In this document: piece by piece, positions 17,132-26,254 of the stretch
Numbering within the stretch: position 1 is the first letter of the stretch
Layout of the letters: every line of letters starts with the position of its first letter
Assembly: GCF_023204835.1 (NCBI RefSeq)
Contig: NZ_CP096270.1
Coordinates: 2,496,907-2,560,906, forward strand
DNA length: 64,000 bases
From: Salinarchaeum laminariae
Lineage (GTDB): Archaea > Halobacteriota > Halobacteria > Halobacteriales > Salinarchaeaceae
Direction: 5' to 3'
The notes under the pieces: generated by a model
What the model was told of the DNA's origin: nothing
Database searches by the model: none
The model's input: only the letters and a program-made list of their open reading frames with translations
Translations under genes and position numbers: made by a program

Positions 17132-17326
17132 CTACTGCGTCGCCCGATACTCGCCGAACTTGACACCGATCGCGAGACAGATCACACCGAACACTGCCAT
17201 CGACGGTGCGACCATCATCAGGGTCGTCTGCAGCGCCATGAACCCCATCGCAACCAGGCCGCCGATACCAACTGCGATCACGGCGAGGAACGCGACTAGC
17301 GTCGTAACTGGGTCGAACTCGACCAT
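17132..17326 (-). CDS. 64-aa membrane protein of unknown function
   Basis: Starts MVEFDPVTTLVAFLAVIAVG and has two hydrophobic helices (about 8-30 and 34-55), ending in a basic KFGEYRATQ. It looks like one of the small two-span haloarchaeal membrane proteins. The frame is open far upstream, but the upstream part overlaps a real gene, so I place the start at ATG 17326. It lies 82 bp after the membrane protein gene 17409-18167 on the same strand and may share its transcript. No function can be assigned. Confidence 0.7.
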   Translation of the reverse strand: MVEFDPVTTLVAFLAVIAVGIGGLVAMGFMALQTTLMMVAPSMAVFGVICLAIGVKFGEYRATQ

Positions 17327-17408
17327 GGCCGTAATAAGCCGCTGCAGCCTGAAAATACCGGGCTTTTCGGCGTTGACTGCCGGAGGTCCAACGAGGCCGC
17401 GCCTGTAT

Positions 17409-18167
17409 TCAGGACGACGAGGAGGACGACTGGCCACTTGGCCTGATGACGCCCGCGAGCGAGACCACCAGTCCGAGGAGCCAGCCCAGCGGCACGGAGA
17501 TTCCCAGCCACATGAGCACGTACGCGAACCCTTCGAGATCGAAGGCGTCGCGAATCGACTCGTTGAGACCCCCGACGAACAGAACGTTGTCGAGGAGCCA
17601 GATCGCGAGATCCTCGCTCCGCGGGAAGATCGCATCGCCGACGACGCCGGAGAAGAGCGCGGCAACGACCGGCGGGAGGAAAATGGCCGTCATCGCAGCG
17701 GGATAAGCGATCGTGATCGTGAGGCCGCGGCCGCCATAGCGCGTACAGAGCGCGGCGAGTCCGGCCGAAAACGTGGCGACTCCGCCAGCTGCCGCGACGG
17801 CGAGGAACCCTTCCCAGGATAGTTGGAAGTGAGCCAGTATCGTCAGCCCGCCCCAGACGACGGCGGCGACGATGACGACGCCGAGAATGCCAATGCCAGC
17901 GATCAACGTGTCGATACGACGGGAGTAAAAGCGCGTTACGACGCCGAAGAGGGCGAGCGGGTAGAGGATGCCGACCATCAGGATGCCGACCGCGCTCCAC
18001 GCGCGGTAAGCGATCTTGCCGGAGGTCGTGTTCGGGGTCCACCGACCGAGGACCGAGTGGGCCTGCCGCTGCCGGGGGAAGACGAGCTCCATCCACGTGT
18101 CGTGGAGCCGCCGGAGGTCGATCTTGACCCCGTCGAGGACGCCGCCGCGCGCAGAGCCGGCTGCCAT
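17409..18167 (-). CDS. Polytopic membrane protein of unknown function
   Basis: A 252-residue protein. A hydrophilic N-terminus (about 1-50, MAAGSARGGVLDGVKIDLRR) is followed by about six membrane helices and ends in a short polyserine tail (GQSSSSSS). The hydrophilic loop between helices carries FPRSEDLAIWLLDNVLFVGGL. I do not recognise a family. ATG 18167 is chosen because the protein becomes coherent there; the longer open frame adds a basic stretch of poor quality. Confidence 0.7.
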   Translation of the reverse strand: MAAGSARGGVLDGVKIDLRRLHDTWMELVFPRQRQAHSVLGRWTPNTTSGKIAYRAWSAVGILMVGILYPLALFGVVTRFYSRRIDTLIAGIGILGVVIVAAVVWGGLTILAHFQLSWEGFLAVAAAGGVATFSAGLAALCTRYGGRGLTITIAYPAAMTAIFLPPVVAALFSGVVGDAIFPRSEDLAIWLLDNVLFVGGLNESIRDAFDLEGFAYVLMWLGISVPLGWLLGLVVSLAGVIRPSGQSSSSSS

Positions 18168-18465
18168 ACACGATCTGTGCGCGCCGCCGGGAATTGAATG
18201 TTGGGGAACGACGGCGACCTCTAGCCACGGCTCGGGACGACGGACCGATACCACGACAAAGGCCGATGAAACGCCAGAGCAGATGACTGGGACGATTTCC
18301 CCATCGTGCGGTCTGAGTGAGAACGGGAGGAGCGGTACGGAGTAAACGTCCAGTGGGCTGTGGGAAAAGCTGTATAGAAAGCAACGTAGTGGTCAAAAGG
18401 CACCGTTTCTGCACTACGGGCACGCAGTTACCTGCAAAGACGAGTTCGGATCGCCAACTCGGTCG
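18168..18465. other. Intergenic region without a gene
   Basis: About 300 bp between two minus-strand genes. It contains an inverted repeat CGTAGTG (18385-18391) / CACTACG (18412-18418) with a 20-base spacer. It may hold the end of the reductase transcript and the promoter of the membrane protein gene. No convincing ORF was found. Confidence 0.35.
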
Positions 18466-19299
18466 TCAGTTCCAGGGGCCGAAACTGGGGTCGACGCACC
18501 GCTCCTCACGATCGATCGCGTCGATTCGGTCGACGTCGTCCGGGTCGAGTTCGAGGTCGAGACTCCGCCAGTTGTCGTGGACGTGGTCGGTGCTGGTCGC
18601 CTTCGGGATGGTCACGACGTCGCGCTGTCGGAGCCACGCGAGCGAGACCTGTGCTTCGCTGACGCCGTGTTTCTCGGCGATCTCGCCGATCGTCGGATCG
18701 TCCAGAACGCCACCGCGAGCGAGCGGCGAGTAGCCGACGACCGTCACGTCACGGTCCTGGCAGTGGTCGACGAGCTCTCGCTGTGGGAGGAACGGATGAA
18801 TCTCGAACTGATGGAACTCGATCGGTACGTCAGAGACGTCGATGGCTTCGTCGACCTGTTCTGGGAGGAAGTTGCTGATACCGACGTGGTCGATCAGGCC
18901 ACGCTCGCGGAGTTCGGCGAACGCCGAGAACGTCTCCTCGGGTTCGTACGCGCGTGCAGGCCAGTGAACGTAGAGAAGATCGACGGCGTCGACGCCGAGT
19001 TTGTCGAGACTCTCTTCCGTCGTCGCGATCACGTCGTCGAAATCGAGATTGTCGATCCAGACCTTCGTCGCGAGGAAGATGTCGTCGCGATCCACGTCCG
19101 CAGCGGCGATCCCATCGCCGACGGCAGATTCGTTCCCGTAAATCTGTGCGGTGTCGACGTGACGGTAACCGGCTTCGAGCGCCGTCTTCACGCTTGCCGC
19201 GCACTGCTCGGGATCCTCGTTCTGCCAGGTTCCGACGCCGAGTGCCGGTGCACCGCCGATCGACGGACAATCGGCAGCCGCTGAGAGTTGCTCACTCAT
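18466..19299 (-). CDS. Aldo/keto reductase
   Basis: A 277-residue AKR-superfamily enzyme. The TIM-barrel catalytic set is visible: DTAQIYGNE (Asp and Tyr), TKVWIDN (Lys) and LLYVHWPA (His). SNFLPEQVDEAI and the NADPH-binding end with IPKATSTDHVHDN match the family. It reduces aldehydes or ketones with NADPH; the substrate is unknown. The frame extends upstream, but ATG 19299 (MSEQLSAAADCPSIGG) is the sensible start. It is divergent from the flavoprotein gene at 19490. Confidence 0.93.
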   Translation of the reverse strand: MSEQLSAAADCPSIGGAPALGVGTWQNEDPEQCAASVKTALEAGYRHVDTAQIYGNESAVGDGIAAADVDRDDIFLATKVWIDNLDFDDVIATTEESLDKLGVDAVDLLYVHWPARAYEPEETFSAFAELRERGLIDHVGISNFLPEQVDEAIDVSDVPIEFHQFEIHPFLPQRELVDHCQDRDVTVVGYSPLARGGVLDDPTIGEIAEKHGVSEAQVSLAWLRQRDVVTIPKATSTDHVHDNWRSLDLELDPDDVDRIDAIDREERCVDPSFGPWN

Positions 19300-19489
19300 G
19301 GAAAGAAATTGCCGTCGTTCGGTCAAAGGCATTGGGAAGCCGGCGAGGTGCTCGGACTCGACGTCTGTATCTGGCCGGCAGGAACGTGTGGCCGGATCTG
19401 GATTCTGACCCACGCCAGACGGCTGAAACCCGACTGCACCGTGCGCACCATTCAGCAATATTCATAACCGTCAGGGCGGACCTTTGCCC

Positions 19490-20719
19490 ATGGACGACCA
19501 CTACGACGTGGTAATCGCCGGTGCAGGACCGGCAGGCGCGCAGTGTGCGCGGGACGTCGCCGCGCGAGGATACGACGTGGTCGTTCTCGAGACGGAAGGC
19601 GAGGACGAGTTCCCTGCCCAATCGAACAAATCGACTGGCGGAACCTTCCCGTCCATGATGGCGACGTTCGGGATTCCCGACGACGTGGTGATGCAGTTCA
19701 CCGACTCGGTCGTTCTCGAGTCCCCGAACGATCACTACGTACAGGAACAGCCCGGGGCAGTGCTCGAGTTCGCCGAGTTCAAACGATATCTCGTCGAGGA
19801 CAGCCGAGAGAAGGGCGCCGAGTACATTTTCGACGCCAGAGTCACCAAGCCCCTCGAGGAGGACGGCGAGCTCGTGGGCGTGACGTACAACGGCGACGAG
19901 GAGATCTACGGCGACATCGTCATGGACGCGACCGGACCGAGCGCCCCGCTCGCGAAGAAGCTCGGCGTGAGCAATCTCGAGCGACGGAATCAGGCGATCG
20001 GAATCGAGTACGAGTTCGAGGGCGTCGACCTCGACGTCGAGGGGTACGCGGATCTCGAGGACGCCATGATGCTGCGGCTCGATCACGACCTCGCACCGGG
20101 TGGCTACTCCTGGATCTTCCACACCGGCGGTGACACGGCGAAGGTCGGACTCTGCTACATCCAAAACGAGAGCTACCAGCGTTACTCCTCGGCGGACCGA
20201 ACGATCGACGGCTACCTGGATCACTGGCTCGAGAACGACCCGCGGTTCGAGAACGCCGAGCGCATCGCCGGCAAACAACACCGTGGGTCGGCACACATCC
20301 AGCCGCCGGATTCGCTCTCCGCCGAGTCGTTCATGGCGATCGGCGACACCGTCCCGACGATCGATCCGCTCTGGGGCGAGGGGATCCACAAGTGTATGAA
20401 GTCCGCGCGTGCGGCCGCGATCGTCGCCGATCACGCACTCACCGGAGAGGTCAACACCTCCACCGAGAAGATGTCGATCTACGACGATCTCTGGCACGAC
20501 GAGGTCGCCCCCAACGCCAACAAGCGCCTGCTGCTCACCAAACTCCTGTATCTCGCACCGAACAGCCGGTACGATCAGCTAATGGGCGATCTGCGACGCT
20601 CGGAGAAGGACACTCTCGCAGATGCCAACGAAGGCAACAAGCGAGCGATTGCCAAACTACTCCACCTGCGAGACGTGCCGACGCTCGCCCGGCTCGCGCG
20701 ACTGCACTACGGCGGATAG
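19490..20719 (+). CDS. Geranylgeranyl reductase-family FAD flavoprotein
   Basis: A 409-residue flavoprotein. The N-terminal Rossmann motif is VVIAGAGPAGAQCARDVAARG; the second FAD region is FMAIGDTVPTIDPLWGEGIHKCMKS. The overall layout matches the digeranylgeranylglycerophospholipid reductase group, which saturates isoprenoid chains of archaeal lipids. Haloarchaea have several paralogues, so the exact substrate (lipid, menaquinone or carotenoid) is uncertain. ATG 19490 is preceded by CAATATTCATAA, a likely TATA box about 30 bp upstream. A TTG two codons earlier is possible. Confidence 0.88.
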   Translation: MDDHYDVVIAGAGPAGAQCARDVAARGYDVVVLETEGEDEFPAQSNKSTGGTFPSMMATFGIPDDVVMQFTDSVVLESPNDHYVQEQPGAVLEFAEFKRYLVEDSREKGAEYIFDARVTKPLEEDGELVGVTYNGDEEIYGDIVMDATGPSAPLAKKLGVSNLERRNQAIGIEYEFEGVDLDVEGYADLEDAMMLRLDHDLAPGGYSWIFHTGGDTAKVGLCYIQNESYQRYSSADRTIDGYLDHWLENDPRFENAERIAGKQHRGSAHIQPPDSLSAESFMAIGDTVPTIDPLWGEGIHKCMKSARAAAIVADHALTGEVNTSTEKMSIYDDLWHDEVAPNANKRLLLTKLLYLAPNSRYDQLMGDLRRSEKDTLADANEGNKRAIAKLLHLRDVPTLARLARLHYGG

Positions 20720-20850
20720 TCGGGTCTGTCAGTGCGGAAGCTTTCGAGACTCCTCCGCGCACACCCGTGACTGCAGCGTATCACGGATATCGTGACCTCT
20801 GTTCGTAGACCCCCGGAAGCCCTTTATCCGATCCCTGCTCAGTACGGGCC

Positions 20851-21513
20851 ATGAAGCGGCAGGGGGTACTCGTCCTCGCTGTGCTCGCGGTGATGATCAC
20901 TGGTGGCTGCGTCGGCCTGGTCATCGGCGACGGCGTCCAGATGGACGGTGAGCCCGCAGCAGTGAACGAGGAGACGGTCGATGAGACGGAGTTCACGTTC
21001 TCCGAGTACCGAACGGTCCACCTGAACGAGACGGTCGACGTACTGGGTCAGGAACGACACATCAACACGACCAATCACGCCGTGATCTACAATCGGACGT
21101 CGAACCTCGAGCAGTTCGACCGGGACACCGGCGGATTCGTCGTGATCTCGACGCCGGACGTCTCGATCGGTGGCCAGTCGGTCAATCCTGCTGCGCGGAT
21201 GTCCAACCGCGAACTGGTCGATCAGTTCCAGGGAGAACTGGAGTCACAGATCGGTCAGATCGGGGAGCTCAGGGAGGTCTCTCAGCGGACTGAGCCCATG
21301 CTTGGCTACGCTGCGAACGTCACGGTGTTCGAAACCGAGACCATGATCGGCGATCGTAACGTGACGCTGTACGTTCACGTGACGAAAGTCAAACACGAGG
21401 GCGACCTAATCGCAGCCATCGGCGTCCACCCCGAAGCGTTGCAACAGCAGTCCCCCGAGATCAGCCGGATGATCCGCAATGTCGAACATCCGGTGTCGGC
21501 CCCAGGTGCCTGA
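20851..21513 (+). CDS. Secreted lipoprotein (DUF6517-like)
   Basis: A 220-residue protein with a clear lipoprotein signal: MKRQGVLVLAVLAVMITGGC, with the lipobox Cys at residue 20. The mature part is acidic, with several N-x-S/T sites (HLNETV, NRTSN, NVTV), and contains FDRDTGGFVVISTPDV followed by LHVHVTKVKH-like strands. It resembles the haloarchaeal DUF6517 family as I remember it. The role is unknown; it is probably anchored outside the membrane. It is a single gene with no clear partner. Confidence 0.8.
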   Translation: MKRQGVLVLAVLAVMITGGCVGLVIGDGVQMDGEPAAVNEETVDETEFTFSEYRTVHLNETVDVLGQERHINTTNHAVIYNRTSNLEQFDRDTGGFVVISTPDVSIGGQSVNPAARMSNRELVDQFQGELESQIGQIGELREVSQRTEPMLGYAANVTVFETETMIGDRNVTLYVHVTKVKHEGDLIAAIGVHPEALQQQSPEISRMIRNVEHPVSAPGA

Positions 21514-21618
21514 ACCGGACGCACTTGGATGGCTCTCAACGTAGATCGACATAAATAGCACTCACCGTCTGGTAGTAAGCGCGTGTAGCAACTCGATCGA
21601 GGAGACAACGGCGAGCAG

Positions 21619-21882
21619 CTATCGGCGACCGAACGGCATATCGAGCGTCTGATTCTGCTCCTCGTCGATGTCTGGCCGCTCCGTCTTGAACGAGCGGTAG
21701 TTCCTGTCCAGTCCCCAGGCGAACAGGTACGTCGCCACGATGAACACGCCACACGCTGCGAGCAAGTACTCTGCGGGCGGGACTGGGTAGCCGAAGAACG
21801 GACCACGAACCACGTACCACCCCGAGGCGGCAGTGGTTATCATTCCCAGTGTCCCGACGAGCACCCCTCCGATATCAGTCAT
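21619..21882 (-). CDS. 87-aa two-span membrane protein
   Basis: Starts MTDIGGVLVGTLGMITTAAS and has two hydrophobic helices (about 5-25 and 38-58), with a hydrophilic tail ending DMPFGRR. No family is recognised. I place the start at ATG 21882; the frame is open 33 bp further but lacks membrane-protein character. The upstream leader region contains a repeated GGTGGCC string. The gene is convergent with the DUF6517-like lipoprotein. Confidence 0.65.
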   Translation of the reverse strand: MTDIGGVLVGTLGMITTAASGWYVVRGPFFGYPVPPAEYLLAACGVFIVATYLFAWGLDRNYRSFKTERPDIDEEQNQTLDMPFGRR

Positions 21883-22232
21883 GATTTGTGGTGGCCGGTG
21901 GTGGCCACTTGCCACCGAAAAGAGGCCAGAAGCTATTAAAAGAACCGTAATATTTGTACAGATCTCCCATTCATATTATCAAAATTATCACCGGATATAA
22001 AATGAACGAGTGTTTTTGGTCCGAAAACATTCGGATAAGATCCCGTCGAATTTTTTCGTACGGCGATAGCCGTCTTCCTGATGCCAGGACCGAAGAATTG
22101 GGCGAGAGCGATCGCCACGTGATAATTCGATCACACCATCGACTACGTATTCAATTCCACGTTCGAGTACCCATCACAGGGTCCTCCGTAGTTGGCTTGG
22201 CGGGAAATCAACCGCGAGAACTCGCTGGTTCC
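21883..22232. other. AT-rich intergenic region
   Basis: 350 bp without a convincing gene. Bases about 21935-22070 are strikingly AT-rich against the GC-rich surroundings (runs such as TATTAAAAG, ATATTATCAAAATTATC and ATTTTTTCG). It sits between two minus-strand genes and may hold the end of the endonuclease IV transcript plus the promoter of the 87-aa protein. Replacement DNA or a regulatory island is also possible. Confidence 0.5.
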
Positions 22233-23066
22233 CTATGCGTCTTCGCGGAGCGTCCGCGCTCGGTCGACGTTCCACTCGAAGCTCTTGCCGTCCTCCGTGG
22301 GGGTTTCGAGCACGAACGGGAGGTCACGGACCTCGGGATGTGTGAGGATCGCGGTCATACCCTCCTCGCCGATTTCGCCCTCACCGACGTGGGCGTGTTC
22401 GTCCTTGTTCGTACCGCTGGCGTGTTTGGAGTCGTTGAGGTGGAACGCTTTCAGATGCTCCAGGCCGACGACGTCGTCGAACTCGTCGATGGCCGCCTCG
22501 ACGCCAGCTTCGGTCGCGAGATCGTACCCCGCGGCGAAACTGTGGGCAGTATCGAGACAGATACCGAGATCCTGCTCGCTTCGGTCGAGGACGCCAGCGA
22601 GATGTTCGAACTCGCCGCCGAGCTTCGTTCCCGATCCGGCGTCGGACTCGACGAGGATCTGAACGCCGTCGGGAACGTCGAGTGCGTCGAGCGTCTCCGC
22701 GGCGTTGTCGAGTCCCTGCTCGACGCCGGCGCCCGTGTGCGCGCCGAGGTGGACGTTGACGTACTCGACGCCGAGGGTGTCCGCGGCGTCGAGTTCCGCC
22801 TGCATGCTATCGATTGACTTCGCTCGGAGATCGTCCTTGGGAGTCGCGAGGTTCACGAGGTACGCGGAGTGGATGAGCCAGGGTCCATCGAGCTGTTCAG
22901 CGGTTCTCTCGCGGAACGCTTCGGCTTCGTCCTCGTCGATAGAGGGACCCTTCCAGACCTGGGGCGAAGCGGTGAATATCTGGCCACAGTTTCCGCCGAC
23001 GTCGAGCTGTCGCTCGACGGCGTTGTGGACGCCGTCGGCGATCGAGACGTGTGCTCCGATCTTCAT
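22233..23066 (-). CDS. nfo: Endonuclease IV (AP endonuclease)
   Basis: A 277-residue TIM-barrel zinc enzyme that cuts DNA at abasic sites in base excision repair. The start [11 protein letters not shown] and [15 protein letters not shown] match the family; metal-binding segments include [34 protein letters not shown] and [11 protein letters not shown], and the end carries VLETPTEDG. The start is ATG 23066, just before the first strand; the longer frame adds 16 residues. The frame is intact. Confidence 0.95.
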   Translation of the reverse strand: MKIGAHVSIADGVHNAVERQLDVGGNCGQIFTASPQVWKGPSIDEDEAEAFRERTAEQLDGPWLIHSAYLVNLATPKDDLRAKSIDSMQAELDAADTLGVEYVNVHLGAHTGAGVEQGLDNAAETLDALDVPDGVQILVESDAGSGTKLGGEFEHLAGVLDRSEQDLGICLDTAHSFAAGYDLATEAGVEAAIDEFDDVVGLEHLKAFHLNDSKHASGTNKDEHAHVGEGEIGEEGMTAILTHPEVRDLPFVLETPTEDGKSFEWNVDRARTLREDA

Positions 23067-23159
23067 GCCCGAACGGAGCCAGCCGACCAGCAAAGGGACT
23101 TCGATTGCAGCCAATCGAACGGGAACGACGCTACCGCCGGAATCGGGGATGGATGCAGT

Positions 23160-24038
23160 TCAGGCGTCTGGCGCAGTTCGCTCCCGGAGCCACGATTTAC
23201 TCGCGTACTTTCTGTCGGCGAGTTCTCGTGCGCGGTCGAGTTCTTCGTCCGACCAGGAGCCGATCTCGGCGTCGGCCCAGTCGACGAGTGCCGATTCGAG
23301 GTGATCGACCGCTTCCGCACGCACGATGTCGACATGATCGGTGATCGAGGTGACGCGCTCCCGGAATCGCGACGAATCCACGCCCGGATCGGAAAAGACG
23401 CCGAGATGTCGTTCGGGATCGAGCGAGTACGAGAGCGAGCCGTGCTGGATGATGGCCTCGCGCTGTCGGTACTGGGCGTTGCCGCTGAGTTTCTTCGGGG
23501 CAGGATCAGCCGAATCGTTGGCTTCGGGATCACCGGCACGTCCGGCCGTTGCAGTCGCCACGACGTCGTGTGCCGGATTGATCGCCCTGAGGTAACATGT
23601 CGGCTCGTGGATCGCGGGCTGTTCGGCATCGGCAAACGCCGCGCTGACGCCCATGCGCCGGAACGCGTCGAGAACCGGTTCACAGAGCAACGCATAAGTT
23701 TCCATGAGATCGCCCGGTAGCTCCTCCGCTGGTGCGATCACGCTGTAGGAAATGTCGGCGTCGAAATCGTGGTAGATCCCACCACCACCGGTCTGTCTGC
23801 GGGTGACGCCAATGCCTTCGGTCTCGCAGTAGTCCCAGTCGACCGTATGGGGCTCCTGTCGGTAGCCCAGCGAGAGCGTGCTCGGTTCCCAACGAAAGGC
23901 ACGGACAGTCCGTGGACCGCCAGCGACGGCAGTCTCCGCAGCGACCTCCTCCAGCGCCATCTGCATCGGTCCGGAGCGGGACTCTTCGGGGATCAATCGC
24001 CACTCCCGATCCGCGAGGGGGCCAGGCGAACTCGTCAT
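23160..24038 (-). CDS. Lipoate-protein ligase A-family protein
   Basis: A 292-residue biotin/lipoate ligase fold. The ligase signature is GVTRRQTGGGGIYHDFDADISYSVI, with the Arg-x-x-Gly-Gly-Gly loop, and KLSGNAQYRQREAIIQHGSL holds the conserved Lys. It should transfer lipoate to 2-oxoacid dehydrogenase E2 or GcvH. An insertion of small residues (ATAGRAGDPEANDSADPA) precedes the conserved Lys. Starts at 24038 or 24047 are both ATG; I chose the shorter one. It lies 93 bp after nfo on the same strand. A second, different ligase-family gene is at 58694. Confidence 0.88.
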   Translation of the reverse strand: MTSSPGPLADREWRLIPEESRSGPMQMALEEVAAETAVAGGPRTVRAFRWEPSTLSLGYRQEPHTVDWDYCETEGIGVTRRQTGGGGIYHDFDADISYSVIAPAEELPGDLMETYALLCEPVLDAFRRMGVSAAFADAEQPAIHEPTCYLRAINPAHDVVATATAGRAGDPEANDSADPAPKKLSGNAQYRQREAIIQHGSLSYSLDPERHLGVFSDPGVDSSRFRERVTSITDHVDIVRAEAVDHLESALVDWADAEIGSWSDEELDRARELADRKYASKSWLRERTAPDA

Positions 24039-24307
24039 GTATGCCATCTACTGCAAGTCGGGTGAAATCGGTTGCGCTCCGGACGATCACGACTGGCAAT
24101 TCTCAGACGAGACGACACCCGTCAGCGATTGGCCTCGAGGATTCACCGAGTATTGCTCCCGGCCGTTACTGGACGAATTCGTGGACCACCGGCTGTACAG
24201 GAGTGAGAGACATTCTATATAGTCCTACCCATGAATGTGTATGTGATGGTCGGAGTATATACGTGAAATAGCACGGTATTAGTGTACCCTGTCGATACGT
24301 ACTGCTA
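24039..24307. promoter_or_regulatory. Regulatory region upstream of pstS
   Basis: The gap between the divergent ligase and pstS holds an inverted repeat ACATTC (24210-24215) / GAATGT (24233-24238) flanking a TATATA, and a second TATATA at 24256-24261 about 50 bp before the pstS ATG. These are candidate operator and promoter elements for phosphate control. The leader after the second box would be about 20-25 bases. Confidence 0.45.
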
Positions 24308-25297
24308 ATGCCAGGCGGCACAGCGTCGGACCGCCGAACCGTCTCGCGTCGTGAAACACTTGCTGCAATCGCGGGAATAGGGGGCGTAGCGCTCTCGGGC
24401 TGTGTCGAGTTCCGGAGCAATGCATCGTCTGGATCGGGGCTCTCTGGAACGATCGACGTCAGGGGCAGCTCGACCGTCTTTCCCCTCATGCGAAGCATGG
24501 CCGAAGAGTTCACTGCCGATCACGACGACGTCGTTATCAACACCACGTCGACAGGAACGGGGGCGGGCTTCTCGGATTACTTCTGCGCTGGAACTTCGGA
24601 TTTCAACAACGCGAGCCGAGAGATTCGCCAACCCGAGGTCGAACAGTGTCAGTCCAATGACGTCGAGTTCCTCCAGTTGACGCTGGCGAGGGACGCGATT
24701 ACCGTCATCGTGAACAAGGACGCCGACTTCGTCGACTGTCTGACGGTCGATGAGCTCTCCTCGATCTGGCGCACCGACGGCGCCGAACGGTGGAGTGAGG
24801 TCCGATCGTCGTTCCCCGACAAAGAGATCGCCCGCTTCGGTGCCGCCGACACCTCCGGCACGTTCGACTATTTCAACACCCACGTCGTCGGAGAAGACGT
24901 CGAGCACACGACGGACTACCAGGCAACCGAACAGGACAACAACATCCGGTCCGGCGTGGAGGGGAACAAATACGCCATCGGCTATCTCGGCTTCTCCTAC
25001 TACGACCCAGAGGCAGTCAAAGCACTCGGCGTCGATAGCGGAGACGGCTGCGTCGTTCCCAGTCTCGAGACCGCATCCTCTGGAGCGTACGGCGTCCTCT
25101 CGCGTCCGCTGTACACCTACGTCGCGAAATCAGCCCTCAAGAGAGAGGCCGTCAGGGAGTTCGCCCGATACGCTCTCAAGCGAAGCACGAGCGAACCCCT
25201 GGTCGCCGACGAAGTCGGCTACGTCCCGAACTCGCCGGAGCTCGCAGGCGAGGAGTTCACCGAACTCAACGACACAATCTGGGAGGTGACAGTATGA
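24308..25297 (+). CDS. pstS: Phosphate ABC transporter substrate-binding protein PstS
   Basis: A 329-residue exported protein. The signal TVSRRETLAAIAGIGGVALSGC has twin arginines and a lipobox Cys, so it is a Tat-type lipoprotein. The mature part has the phosphate-binding signature IDVRGSSTVFPLMRSMAEEF, then TGTGAGFSDYFCAGTSDF and ADTSGTFDYFNTHV. It captures phosphate outside the cell for PstCA. Its stop overlaps the pstC start (ATGA). Confidence 0.94.
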   Translation: MPGGTASDRRTVSRRETLAAIAGIGGVALSGCVEFRSNASSGSGLSGTIDVRGSSTVFPLMRSMAEEFTADHDDVVINTTSTGTGAGFSDYFCAGTSDFNNASREIRQPEVEQCQSNDVEFLQLTLARDAITVIVNKDADFVDCLTVDELSSIWRTDGAERWSEVRSSFPDKEIARFGAADTSGTFDYFNTHVVGEDVEHTTDYQATEQDNNIRSGVEGNKYAIGYLGFSYYDPEAVKALGVDSGDGCVVPSLETASSGAYGVLSRPLYTYVAKSALKREAVREFARYALKRSTSEPLVADEVGYVPNSPELAGEEFTELNDTIWEVTV

Positions 25298-26253
25298 GCG
25301 CGGAGCCAGACGCTCCGGACCTCACGCGCGACAGTGCATTGTCTGACCTCCGTGAGCGCGGGTACGCCGGTTTCTTCGTCGGCTGTGCGGTTCTCACGCT
25401 CGCGACGACCCTCAGCATCGCTGCAATGTTGCTCCTCCGATCCGCCGAGTTCTTCTCCGAGTACGATGCCGGCTCCTTTCTCACCGGCACCACGTTCCGC
25501 GCCTCGAACGAAGTCTTCGGGATCCTCCCGCTCGCGCTCGCGACCCTGTTCGTTACGATCACCGCCGCAATCGTCGCCCTTCCGATCGGCACGCTCACCG
25601 CGATCTATCTCAGCGAGTACGCATCTGGGCGTGTCAGAGCGATTCTAAAACCGTTGCTCGAGATCCTCGCCGGCGTCCCGACGATCGTGTACGGTATTTT
25701 TGCGCTGGTCTACGTCACACCCGTTCTCCAGCTACTCTTCCCCGGACTGCCGACGTTCAACCTGCTCTCGGCGTCGCTGATGATCGGAATCATGACGATT
25801 CCGATGGTTTCCTCGATCAGCGAGGACGCGATGAGCGCCGTGCCAGACGACCTCCGACAGGCGGGCTACGGACTCGGCGCGACGAAGTTCGAGGTATCGA
25901 CCGGCGTCGTCGTGCCAGCGTCGGTGTCCGGGATCGCTTCATCCTACATTCTGGCAGTCTCGCGAGCGATCGGCGAGACCATGATTATCGCAGTCGCCGC
26001 GGGGACGCAGGCGAATATGCCGACCGTCCGAGAGGCCGGTGGGGTGATCCCCTACGTTCATCCCGGCGAAGTGTTGCTCGAACCGGGCATGACCATCACG
26101 TCGGCGATGGTCCACACCCGCGGCGGTGAACTCACCGGCGGCTCGATAGCGTACGACGCACTATTCGCTCTCGGGCTGACACTGTTCGTCGGAACGCTCG
26201 TCCTCAACGTCGCGAGTGACGTGGTCGCCGAACGTTACAGGGAGGAATACTGA
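25294..26253 (+). CDS. pstC: Phosphate ABC transporter permease PstC
   Basis: A 319-residue inner-membrane permease with about six helices. The binding-protein-dependent transport loop is seen as DLRQAGYGLGATKFEVSTGVVVPASVSGI, the EAA-type motif that docks the ATPase. It starts four bases inside the end of pstS and ends two bases before the pstA ATG region, so the three genes form one operon. The ATPase subunit it needs is not encoded next to it. Confidence 0.94.
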   Translation: MSAEPDAPDLTRDSALSDLRERGYAGFFVGCAVLTLATTLSIAAMLLLRSAEFFSEYDAGSFLTGTTFRASNEVFGILPLALATLFVTITAAIVALPIGTLTAIYLSEYASGRVRAILKPLLEILAGVPTIVYGIFALVYVTPVLQLLFPGLPTFNLLSASLMIGIMTIPMVSSISEDAMSAVPDDLRQAGYGLGATKFEVSTGVVVPASVSGIASSYILAVSRAIGETMIIAVAAGTQANMPTVREAGGVIPYVHPGEVLLEPGMTITSAMVHTRGGELTGGSIAYDALFALGLTLFVGTLVLNVASDVVAERYREEY

Positions 26254-26254
26254 G

